Source: Desulfobacterales bacterium
GTDB taxonomy: Bacteria > Desulfobacterota > Desulfobacteria > Desulfobacterales > JAEINQ01
Direction: 5' to 3'
Assembly: GCA_016342285.1 (NCBI GenBank)
Contig: JAEINQ010000056.1
Span: forward strand, 1 to 47,082
DNA length: 47,082 nucleotides
This document shows, in pieces, positions 34,530 through 41,893 of the stretch. How positions within the stretch are numbered: position 1 is the stretch's first letter; the number at the start of each line of letters is the position of its first letter. The notes under the pieces were generated by a model. The model did no database searches. It saw only the letters and a list, made by a program, of their open reading frames with translations, and had not been told where the DNA came from. The position numbers and the translations under genes are program-made.

Positions 34530-35924
34530 ATGACAAAGGGTAGGTCGGGTAACCATATATGGGGTGTTTCAGTGGCCGCGATCGCTTTGGTGGCGGGCCT
34601 TTTTTTCTATTCACCGTCCATGGTGATGGCTGAAAATGACGCGGCGCTCTACCGCCAGCTTTCCCAGGTGGCTGCCGGTAACGGGGATCTCGCCCTTTTT
34701 GAAACGCTCAACGCCGGCTCCCGGCAGATGGACTGGGGCACATCGGTAGAGAAGCAATTTTCCGGTCATCTTCGGATTATCAGGGCCCAATCCGGCGGCG
34801 GCGTTCCGGATCGGCAGGTGATCTACCTGCTGCGCGAACTCACCGGAAAAGTACACATCCTGGGGGTTCCCGAAGATCCCAAGATGCTGATGGAAGGTTC
34901 GGGTTCGCCTTATGCCGGGCTTGACGGGAAGTATGAGAACAAACTGGTTTTCCGGGCCAAGATGATGTCGGGGAACATCGACGGAACCGACTACGGTTTT
35001 GCCCGGTTGATCGATCCCCCCGTTCAACCGGCCCTGGACAGAATCTTTAAAATCAGCATCATTCTCATGCTCTTCTTTGTCATGGTCGGGATGGGACTGA
35101 CGCTGACCTTCAAGGATTTCGCCCTGGTTTTCACCAAACCTCGCGGGATTATCCTCGGCGAGATTCTCCAGTTCGGTTTTATGCCGCTCATGGCCATGGC
35201 CATCGGTCACCTGCTCGGGTTTTACCAGCAGTACCCGTTCATTTTCGTCGGAATGATTCTGATTACCGCCATTCCCGGTGGTGTGACCTCCAATCTCATG
35301 ACCTATTACGCCAAGGGGGATCTGGCCCTCTCCATATCGCTGACCTCGTTTTCGACGGTCATGTCCATCGTCTTTACGCCGCTGTTGCTGGCCCTGTACT
35401 GCGCCAGCATGCCGGATGTGAATATTCCCGTGAAAACCGTGATCCAGACCATCATGATTCTGGTTCTCATTCCCCTGGTTCTCGGGATGTCGGTTCGGGG
35501 TAATTGGCCCCGAGTCGCCGCCAAGTTTGTCCCCTTCTTTTCAGCCCTGGGGATCATCGCCCTGCTGGCGTTGATCGTTGCCGGGGTGCTGAGCAACATT
35601 CACGTGTTCAAGGATACGGCACGATACGGCCTCAAATTTTACTCCTCAATTTTTGCATTGACCTTCCTTGGAATGATGTTCGGTATCGTATTTTCCAAGA
35701 TGATCGGAATCAACAATTTCCAGACCCGGGCCATATCCCTGGAGACCGGTCTGCGCAACAGTTCCCTTGCGATGACCATCGCACTGCTGGTGCAGGACAG
35801 CATGGGGGATTTCTACAGTTCAATGTTCGTCACCTCCGGGCTGTTCGGCCTGACCATGTATGTGGCCGGCATCATCGCCATCTTTTTGTACAAGCCCCTG
35901 CTGCCGGTGGGGGAAGGGGATTGA
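34530..35924 (+). CDS. BASS-family (bile acid:Na+ symporter-like) transporter with an extra N-terminal domain
   Basis: The protein has 464 residues, well above the roughly 300-330 usual for the family. Residues 12-34 are a signal or anchor helix, about 35-168 a soluble extracytoplasmic domain, and from about 170 a BASS membrane domain. The latter has GMGLTLTFKDF, ITAIPGGVTSNLMTYYAKGD and a crossover region ETGLRNSSLAMTIALL. BASS proteins import organic anions with Na+. In this island it probably takes up the acid that the ligases activate. The N-terminal domain has no match that I recognise. GGGAGG precedes the ATG. The gene ends in GGATTGA at the edge of heptamer array 2. Confidence 0.84.
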   Translation: MTKGRSGNHIWGVSVAAIALVAGLFFYSPSMVMAENDAALYRQLSQVAAGNGDLALFETLNAGSRQMDWGTSVEKQFSGHLRIIRAQSGGGVPDRQVIYLLRELTGKVHILGVPEDPKMLMEGSGSPYAGLDGKYENKLVFRAKMMSGNIDGTDYGFARLIDPPVQPALDRIFKISIILMLFFVMVGMGLTLTFKDFALVFTKPRGIILGEILQFGFMPLMAMAIGHLLGFYQQYPFIFVGMILITAIPGGVTSNLMTYYAKGDLALSISLTSFSTVMSIVFTPLLLALYCASMPDVNIPVKTVIQTIMILVLIPLVLGMSVRGNWPRVAAKFVPFFSALGIIALLALIVAGVLSNIHVFKDTARYGLKFYSSIFALTFLGMMFGIVFSKMIGINNFQTRAISLETGLRNSSLAMTIALLVQDSMGDFYSSMFVTSGLFGLTMYVAGIIAIFLYKPLLPVGEGD

Positions 35925-36175
35925 TGCTGGATGCTGGATGCTGGATACTGGATACTGGATGCTGGATACTGGATGCTGGATGCTGGATGCTGGATACTGG
36001 ATAAGAGATGCTGGATACTGGATAAGAGATGCTGGATACTGGATAAGAGATACTGGATACTGGATAAGAGATGCTGGATACTGGATGCTGGATGCTGGAT
36101 AAGAGATACTGGATACTGGATACTGGATAAGAGATACTGGATACTGGATACTGGATGCTGGATACTGGATGGTGG
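35925..36175 (+). repeat. Heptamer tandem array 2 (GGATGCT, GGATACT, GGATAAG, AGATGCT)
   Basis: About 35 units stay strictly in 7-bp phase. The insertions that look like AAGAGAT are themselves heptamers (GGATAAG plus AGATGCT or AGATACT). The array starts at the stop codon of the transporter gene and ends shortly before the four-helix-bundle gene. Confidence 0.95.
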
Positions 36176-36208
36176 AGGTGTGAACTTCTAAATTGGGGTT
36201 GTGGGGCC

Positions 36209-36586
36209 ATGAGTTATAAGAATCTCGAAATATGGCAACTGGCAAGGGACGTGGTCATTGAGATCCATGATATGACCCTTCGAAGTTTGCCGAAATTTGA
36301 GATGTATGAAGAGGGCAGTCAAATCCGCAGGTCAAGCAAATCTGTAAAATCCACCATTGTGGAAGGGTATGGAAGGCGACGATACAAGCAGGACTTCATC
36401 CGCTTTCTGGTTTTTGCCATCGCTTCAAACGATGAAACCATCGACCATCTTGAGACACTTTACGAAACACGGTCCTTAACCGATGCGGCACAGTACCAAA
36501 GATTGCACGACAAACTGAATCTTCTTGGAAAGAAACTGAATCTGTTTACACAATCGGTAACGAAAGGGCACATGAGCGATAAGTAG
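36209..36586 (+). CDS. Four-helix-bundle protein (S23 / 23S rRNA intervening-sequence family)
   Basis: The 125-residue protein has the family pattern: MSYKNLEIWQLARDVVIEIH at the start, QIRRSSKSVKSTIVEGYGRR in the middle, FLVFAIASNDETIDHLETLY, and a final amphipathic helix. Members occur in intervening sequences of 23S rRNA genes and as stand-alone genes, and they share a fold with the Avd protein of diversity-generating retroelements. The molecular role is not established; RNA or nucleic-acid binding is suspected. Here the gene sits between heptamer array 2 (forward) and array 3 (reverse), so its mRNA could be the loop of a very long stem. Confidence 0.88.
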   Translation: MSYKNLEIWQLARDVVIEIHDMTLRSLPKFEMYEEGSQIRRSSKSVKSTIVEGYGRRRYKQDFIRFLVFAIASNDETIDHLETLYETRSLTDAAQYQRLHDKLNLLGKKLNLFTQSVTKGHMSDK

Positions 36587-36639
36587 TTTGATCTGGGTGC
36601 TTTTTATTGCTTTGATGGTAGTAAGTCGATGCGTCTCTA

Positions 36640-36836
36640 ATCCAGCATCCAGTATCCAGCATCCAGCATCCAGCATCCAGCATCAAGCATCCAGCATCAA
36701 GCATCCAGCATCCAGAATCCAGTATCCAGTATCCAGTATCCAGTATCCAGCATCCAGCATCCAGTATCCAGTATCCAGTATCCAGCATCCAGCATCAAGC
36801 ATCCAGAATCCAGTATCCAGAATCCAGAATCCAGCC
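36640..36836 (-). repeat. Heptamer tandem array 3, reverse orientation
   Basis: About 28 units of CCAGCAT/CCAGTAT/CCAGAAT (with CAAGCAT) are the reverse complement of the units in arrays 1 and 2. The array ends about 20 bases before the start of the activator gene. Confidence 0.95.
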
Positions 36837-36857
36837 AGGAAAGGATAACAAACAAAT

Positions 36858-37628
36858 ATGCTAACCGCAGGAATCGATGTGGGCTCCATCAGCGCCAAGG
36901 CCGCGGTGGTCAGGGACGGCCGGTTGCTCGGAACCCGGGTGATGCTGACCGGATATAATTCCAGAAATGCCGGAGAGAAAGTTTTTTCCGACCTGCTGGC
37001 CGATCTCGGTATTGCCCGGGATGCCCTGGACCGGGTGGTGGCCACCGGATACGGCCGAAACAGCGTGGACGTTGCCGACAAAGCGGTGACGGAGATCACC
37101 TGTCATGCCGCGGGGGTCCATTTCCAGGACCCAATGGTGCGATCCGTGATCGATATCGGTGGCCAGGACAGCAAGGCCATTGCCTTAGACGACGCCGGCC
37201 GGGTCCGGGATTTTGCCATGAACGACAAATGCGCCGCCGGTACGGGCCGCTTTCTCGAAGTCATGGCCCGTGCCCTGGAAGTGGACCTGGACGCCTTCGG
37301 TGAGATGTCCCTGAAAGCCGACAACCCGGCGGCCATCAGCAGCCTGTGTACGGTTTTTGCCGAATCGGAGGTGATCTCCCTCATCGCCAAGGGGGAGAGC
37401 CGGGAGAATATCATTGCCGGCATTCATGCGTCTATTGGGGCCAGGGTCATTGCCATGGCAGGCCGGGTGGGGATTACCGAGCCGGTCATGATGACCGGCG
37501 GGGTGGCCAAGAACATCGGCGTGGTCCGGGCACTGGAGAAAAAGTGCGGCAAGTCTATCCGGGTGTCCCCATTGGCTCAGGTCAACGGAGCTCTCGGGGC
37601 GGCCCTGATCGCGGTCAAAGGCTTCTGA
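36858..37628 (+). CDS. ATP-dependent activator (archerase) of the HgdC/BcrAD family
   Basis: The 256-residue protein is a single ASKHA-fold activator. It has the phosphate loop GIDVGSISAKAAVV, DIGGQDSKAI and the two cluster cysteines in NDKCAAGTGRFLE and SSLCTVFAESEV, with a late MTGGVAKNIGVVRAL. Two subunits hold one [4Fe-4S] cluster between them. They use ATP hydrolysis to push one electron into the dehydratase/reductase component. The size fits homodimeric HgdC/HadI rather than the heterodimeric BcrA/BcrD. It is the only activator in the window and could serve both catalytic pairs. Confidence 0.88.
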   Translation: MLTAGIDVGSISAKAAVVRDGRLLGTRVMLTGYNSRNAGEKVFSDLLADLGIARDALDRVVATGYGRNSVDVADKAVTEITCHAAGVHFQDPMVRSVIDIGGQDSKAIALDDAGRVRDFAMNDKCAAGTGRFLEVMARALEVDLDAFGEMSLKADNPAAISSLCTVFAESEVISLIAKGESRENIIAGIHASIGARVIAMAGRVGITEPVMMTGGVAKNIGVVRALEKKCGKSIRVSPLAQVNGALGAALIAVKGF

Positions 37629-37714
37629 AAAGAAGATCAGGAAGGGTCTTTTTCCAGCCTTTCCGGCTCACCTCAGCGGTAAACGGGCAGACCCTGGCGC
37701 CGCCGATCTTGTCG

Positions 37715-38818
37715 TCACCTCCATGGGGCAGAGGACCCCGAATGCCGCTTCAACCCCTGGACGACGACCGGCTCCCGTTCCAGATCGACGCCAAATTTTT
37801 CCCGCACGGTGTGCTCGATGTCTGCGGCCAGGGACAGCAGCTCGGCCGCGCTGCCCCCGCGGTTGATCAGCGCCAGGGCGTGATGGGAGGAGATGCCGAC
37901 GCCGCCGCGGCGAAAGCCCTTGGCAAATCCGGCTTGCTCCACCAGCCATGCGGCCGGCACCTTGATGCCGCCGGCCGCCGCAAATGTGGGAACCGGCGCG
38001 CCATCGCCGACCATCCGCTCCAGTGCGGCGAAGCCCTGGCGGCTTAAGAGCGGATTGAGAAAGAACGATCCGGCCGAGCGGGAATCCGGATCAACCGGAT
38101 CGACGACCATTGATTTGCTCCGACGCAGTGCGAGGACCGCTTCGCGCACGGCGCCGAGCACCGGGCTGCCGCTCTCCAGAGCGTCCAGATCGACCCTTGC
38201 CTTGACGTGGCGGCGCAACTCCGGATAGGCCAGGCTGGGCCGGCCCTGCCGCCGCAGCCGGAAGTCGACTTCGGTGACGATGTACCGGTCCCGGTCCGCG
38301 CCTTTGAAGCGGCTGTGGCGGTATCCAAAACCGCACGCTGCGGTATCGAACACCACCTCGTCCAGGCTCTGTCGGTCCAGCGCCCGCACCTGGGCGATTG
38401 TTTCCGCCACCTCCTGGCCATAGGCCCCCACATTCTGGATTGGCGTGGCGCCGACCTGCCCCGGGATGCCGGCCAGACACTCGACCCCGGCCAGTCCGCG
38501 TCCGACGCACGCTTCGACCAGTGCGTCCCAGTTCTGGCCGGCGCCGACCGTCACCCGATCCCATTTGCCTGCCTCACAAAATGTCATGCCCGGCAGATCG
38601 ACCTTGAGCACCAGGCCGCCGAAGCCGTCGTCTGCAAAGATGATGTTGCTGCCCCCGCCCAGCACCTGAACCGGCAGCCCTTTTTCCCCGGCCCAGGTCA
38701 GGCAGACGCGCAGCGCCTCGACTGAACCGCAACCGGCGAAATAGCGGGCCCTGCCTCCCAGACCGATGGTTGTTTGCGGCGCCAATGCGACATTTTCCCG
38801 GATGATACCTTCGAGCAT
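37715..38818 (-). CDS. murB: UDP-N-acetylenolpyruvoylglucosamine reductase (MurB, type I)
   Basis: The protein has TTIGLGGRARYFAG at the start, the FAD-binding LPVQVLGGGSNIIF, GLAGVECLAGIPGQVGATPIQN, the type I GYRHSRFK tyrosine and the catalytic serine in SAGSFFLNP. It ends with AGGIKVPAAWLVEQAGF and a late EREPVVV. It reduces UDP-GlcNAc-enolpyruvate with NADPH in peptidoglycan synthesis. The ATG at 38818 is preceded by TAGGAG and is better than the GTG at 38827. As a housekeeping gene, convergent to the activator and away from the usual mur cluster, it marks the catabolic genes around it as accessory. Confidence 0.94.
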   Translation of the reverse strand: MLEGIIRENVALAPQTTIGLGGRARYFAGCGSVEALRVCLTWAGEKGLPVQVLGGGSNIIFADDGFGGLVLKVDLPGMTFCEAGKWDRVTVGAGQNWDALVEACVGRGLAGVECLAGIPGQVGATPIQNVGAYGQEVAETIAQVRALDRQSLDEVVFDTAACGFGYRHSRFKGADRDRYIVTEVDFRLRRQGRPSLAYPELRRHVKARVDLDALESGSPVLGAVREAVLALRRSKSMVVDPVDPDSRSAGSFFLNPLLSRQGFAALERMVGDGAPVPTFAAAGGIKVPAAWLVEQAGFAKGFRRGGVGISSHHALALINRGGSAAELLSLAADIEHTVREKFGVDLEREPVVVQGLKRHSGSSAPWR

Positions 38819-38835
38819 CTGACCCACTCCTACCT

Positions 38836-38868
38836 AACTGAGCGTTTTAAATTTCAAAATAGGGTATA
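38836..38868 (-). promoter_or_regulatory. 33-bp leader element before murB
   Basis: On the minus strand TATAC, 8 bases, then GAAATTTAAAACGCTCAGTT precede the murB ribosome binding site. The same TATAC-N8-20-mer occurs before the gene at 40441, in the same relation to the start. Confidence 0.7.
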
Positions 38869-39189
38869 AGAATCGATATTAGAAGATAAAAAATCCAATT
38901 TTGTCTTTTGGAATTTAAAACCCTTCGGGATTGCCGATCTTACCGCATCTACAGCGTCAGATGCCTTCCCGCATAAAGGACTATAACGGAAAAACATCTT
39001 CCTTGCACCTGCGGCAACCTCGACAATCGCTCAGCTTAGGTCCTATTGTGTGTTTTGCATCCACCACCCAGCGCTGCCGTTGGCCGAAGCCAATTTAAAC
39101 AAAAACAAACCTTACATCAATCCCGCTGAAGTTTCCTGCAATTATCCGCCAATCCGCCAATCCATCAATCCGTCAATTCGCCAATTTGC
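38869..39189. other. Non-coding gap with octamer repeat
   Basis: AT-rich sequence upstream of murB contains no recognised gene. From about 39143 to 39189 six octamers of the type AATCCGCC (AATCCATC, AATCCGTC, AATTCGCC, AATTTGCC) lie head to tail and lead into heptamer array 4. Confidence 0.6.
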
Positions 39190-39512
39190 CCACATCCCGC
39201 ATCCAGTATCCAGCATCCCACATCCAGCATCCCACATCCCGCATCCAGTATCCAGCATCCCACATCCAGCATCCCACATCCAGCATCCCACATCCCAGTA
39301 TCCAGCATCCCACATCCAGCATCCAGTATCCAGTATCCAGTATCCAGCATCCAGTATCCAGCATCCCACATCCAGCATCCAGTATCCAGTATCCAGTATC
39401 CAGTATCCAGCATCCAGTATCCAGCATCCCACATCCAGCATCCAGTATCCAGCATCCAGTATCCAGTATCCAGCATCCAGTATCCAGCATCCAGCATCCA
39501 GCATCCAGTATC
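39190..39512 (-). repeat. Heptamer tandem array 4, reverse orientation
   Basis: This is the largest array, about 45 units of CCAGCAT and CCAGTAT mixed with CCCACAT and CCCGCAT, all in 7-bp phase. The CCCACAT variants cluster in the left half, so the array has sub-domains of different age. A long false ORF starting at 39050 reads through it into the TetR gene. Confidence 0.95.
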
Positions 39513-39703
39513 AAACACCCACCATCGAGAAAAGAAAGGAAAAACATAAATTTACTTATTCTTTCTTTGTGATCTTTGTGCCTTTGTGGTTTCAAACGAC
39601 TTTTTACGGGTCTGCCATCATTGACAGGGCGGTGGCGATCAGTGTATCAGAAAGAAACAGACTGATCGGTTTGGTTTTTACCTCGACCTCACAGGCACTG
39701 CCG

Positions 39704-40333
39704 ATGACCGCCAGCACCAACCGCATGACCCAGCAACAGCGTCGCCGCCGAATGCGCGGCCGTCTCATTGATGCCACCCTGGATTGCCTGGAAGATTACG
39801 GTTACCACGGCGCCTCTTTATCCCGGATCCTTGATCGGGCAGGGGTCTCCAGGGGGGCGTGGCGCCACCATTACAGCAGCAAGAAAGAACTCATTGCCGC
39901 CGCCGCCCGGGAACGTCTTTTTGAGGGAGCCATCGAAACAGCTCGGGAGATGGCGCCGGAACTGACCTCCGAGACCGATCGTCTGGCGCCGATTCTTGAT
40001 TTTATCTGGGAGCGTTTTTACCAGGGCCGCTACCGAAACATCTGGGTGGAGCTGATGGTCGCCTGCCGGTCCGATACCGAACTGAGAGCGGCACTGATTC
40101 CCCTGTTCCACGATCTTGTCGATGCCATGGATGAAATCTGGCGGGTCCATTTCCGGACGACAGCCACCGAATCGGTTTCCGTGGAAACCCTGATGAACCT
40201 GACTCTGTACCTCATCAACGGAATGGGTCTCCAGTCGATTCTCCACGATAATTCGGATTACTACAAAACCCTTCGGGACCAGTGGACAAAAATGCTGACA
40301 CCGCTGGTACAGGTCCGCACCCACAGACAATAG
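39704..40333 (+). CDS. TetR-family regulator
   Basis: The start is uncertain because the frame is open back to 39050 through repeat sequence. The ATG at 39704 gives a normal 209-residue protein. The DNA-binding domain covers RGRLIDATLDCLEDYGYHGA and SRILDRAGVSRGAWRHHYSSKKELI, followed by a helical ligand domain. It precedes the second dehydratase/reductase pair and second ligase on the same strand and probably regulates them. A palindromic operator was not found. Reverse-oriented heptamers lie upstream and a few forward-oriented ones directly downstream. Confidence 0.85.
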   Translation: MTASTNRMTQQQRRRRMRGRLIDATLDCLEDYGYHGASLSRILDRAGVSRGAWRHHYSSKKELIAAAARERLFEGAIETAREMAPELTSETDRLAPILDFIWERFYQGRYRNIWVELMVACRSDTELRAALIPLFHDLVDAMDEIWRVHFRTTATESVSVETLMNLTLYLINGMGLQSILHDNSDYYKTLRDQWTKMLTPLVQVRTHRQ

Positions 40334-40340
40334 TTATTGG

Positions 40341-40369
40341 CTGGATACTTGATGCTTGATACTGGATGA
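40341..40369 (+). repeat. Short heptamer remnant
   Basis: Four degenerate units (GGATACT, TGATGCT, TGATACT, GGATGAA) follow the TetR stop, in forward orientation. Together with array 4 they flank the TetR gene as an inverted pair. Confidence 0.7.
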
Positions 40370-40385
40370 AGGAAATTGGTTTGTT

Positions 40386-40418
40386 TATACTTTTTTACGA
40401 AATTTAAAACGCTCAGTT
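40386..40418 (+). promoter_or_regulatory. 33-bp leader element before the pair 2 operon
   Basis: TATAC (40386-40390), 8 bases, then GAAATTTAAAACGCTCAGTT (40399-40418), identical to the element before murB. The ribosome binding site TTGAGG and the ATG at 40441 follow. Confidence 0.7.
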
Positions 40419-40440
40419 TGGGCATCACATTGAGGTTACA

Positions 40441-41565
40441 ATGAATTGTTCAGCATCCGTGCAGCCCTTTGCCGATGCTTTTGCCCAAAGCCCCCAGCGG
40501 CTTGCCGCCCGGACGGCAGCCGGGGAAAAATGCCTGGGCTATTTTTGCACCTACACGCCGGTGGAACTGATCCATGCCTGCGGATTTACGCCGGTTCGCA
40601 TCATCGGAGGGCCCGGCGGCGTGGAAAAGGCATACGCCCTGGCCCCGGATTTTATCTGTCCCTACATGAAGCGCGCCCTGGAAAAGGCCATGGCAGGCGA
40701 GTATCGGTATCTTTCCGGTGTGGTGCAGGGATACACCTGCGATGTGGCCTGCGGCATGGTGAACATCTGGGCGGAAAACATCGGCGGAACCATTTATCGC
40801 AGTTTGCCGATTCCCTACAACGACACGCCGGCGTCCAGGCATTATCTCCGGGCGGAGATCACGGAATTTGTTGAAAAGATGAACCGTGCCGTTGGAAAAT
40901 TCAGCCTCGTGCGGCTACAATCGTCCCTGGATCTCTACGCGGCCATCCGGCGGCGGATGCTGGCCCTGTTTGATGCGCAGGAGGGCGGACAGCCGGGCCG
41001 GTCGGCTGGCGATCTTCATGTGGTGGCCCAGGCGGGGTTCGTGACGCCTCCGGAAATTTTTCTCGACATGTTGGAGACGCTTTCCGGCAAGGTGGTGGCC
41101 GCATTGCCTGGCGCCCCTGCCTCGGGGGTACCGATCATGGTTTCCGGCAGCCTGGTGGAGGCCGCCCATGTGTTTGCTGCCATGGAGTCCCTGGGTGCGC
41201 GCATTGTCGCCGACGATCTGTGTACCGGATACCGGAATTTCGTTCCGGCGGACGGGACGGGGCACGATCCCATGGAACGGCTCATTGACCGGACCCTGCA
41301 CCGGTTCCCCTGTCCGACCCGAAGCCGGGTTGAAGACCGACTTCCCCTGCTGCTCGATCGGATCCGGCGCACAGGGGCCCGGGGTGTGGTTTTTCTGCTT
41401 CAAAAATTCTGCACCCCCCATCTGGCCGATGTGCCGGCGTTGACGCAAATGCTCAAGGCTGCGGGGGTGCCGGCCATGGTGGTGGAGATGGATGAAAGCT
41501 GGCGGATCGACGGCCAGCACCAGACCCGGCTGGAGAGCTTTTTCGAAATGCTCGATCAAAAATAA
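40441..41565 (+). CDS. HgdB/BcrC-family radical enzyme subunit, pair 2
   Basis: The 374-residue protein is a paralogue of the gene at 31535. It shows GYFCTYTPVELIHACGFTPVR, cysteines in FICPYMKRAL and GYTCDVACGMVNIW, the middle IVADDLCTGYRNF and the late LLQKFCTPHLAD. The extra cysteines around GYTCDVAC differ from pair 1. It should be the smaller subunit of a second ATP-activated dehydratase or reductase. GAGG precedes the ATG. The low similarity to pair 1 suggests different substrates rather than recent duplication. Confidence 0.84.
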   Translation: MNCSASVQPFADAFAQSPQRLAARTAAGEKCLGYFCTYTPVELIHACGFTPVRIIGGPGGVEKAYALAPDFICPYMKRALEKAMAGEYRYLSGVVQGYTCDVACGMVNIWAENIGGTIYRSLPIPYNDTPASRHYLRAEITEFVEKMNRAVGKFSLVRLQSSLDLYAAIRRRMLALFDAQEGGQPGRSAGDLHVVAQAGFVTPPEIFLDMLETLSGKVVAALPGAPASGVPIMVSGSLVEAAHVFAAMESLGARIVADDLCTGYRNFVPADGTGHDPMERLIDRTLHRFPCPTRSRVEDRLPLLLDRIRRTGARGVVFLLQKFCTPHLADVPALTQMLKAAGVPAMVVEMDESWRIDGQHQTRLESFFEMLDQK

Positions 41566-41639
41566 AGTGAATCGGATTTTGGTCTTTTGTGTTTGGCGCC
41601 TGGAAGGGCCGACGCGTTCGACGCAATGAGAGCTGATCA

Positions 41640-41851
41640 CCACAGAGCCACAGTGGTCACAGAGTGAGGATGTTTATGGATTGCCGGGAGACGGCGGCAA
41701 TCCATAAGAGCTCATCGGCGATTGCGGAATAGACTTTGTTGCCGCCTGTGAGTGGTTTTATCCAATCGTCGTCTCCCGATTGGATAAAAGAAAAAATTTC
41801 TCGGTGATCTCTGTGTCTCCAGTTCGCAATGCGAACGGGTGGTGAAAACAT
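41640..41851. repeat. Intergenic inverted-repeat element with two kissing hairpins
   Basis: An outer, imperfect pair CACCACAGAG...CTCTGTGTC...GGTGGTGAA encloses two perfect 13-bp hairpins with 8-base loops. They lie at 41674-41707 (stem TTATGGATTGCCG) and 41756-41789 (stem TTTTATCCAATCG). Loops GGAGACGG and TCGTCTCC share 7 complementary bases. A third small hairpin GTTCGC-AAT-GCGAAC lies at 41822-41836. There is no coding sequence. Confidence 0.85.
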
Positions 41852-41893
41852 CGAAGAGAGGGATCCATTCATCGGAGTCTTTCGGGGTAACCC

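Noticed and set aside
34060..39512. CRISPR array
   Set aside because: The units are 7 bp with no unique spacers of constant length, and no cas genes are present.
39050..40333. 427-residue protein with a repeat N terminus fused to TetR
   Set aside because: The first 200 residues are translated heptamer array and gap. A normal-length TetR starts inside at about 39704.
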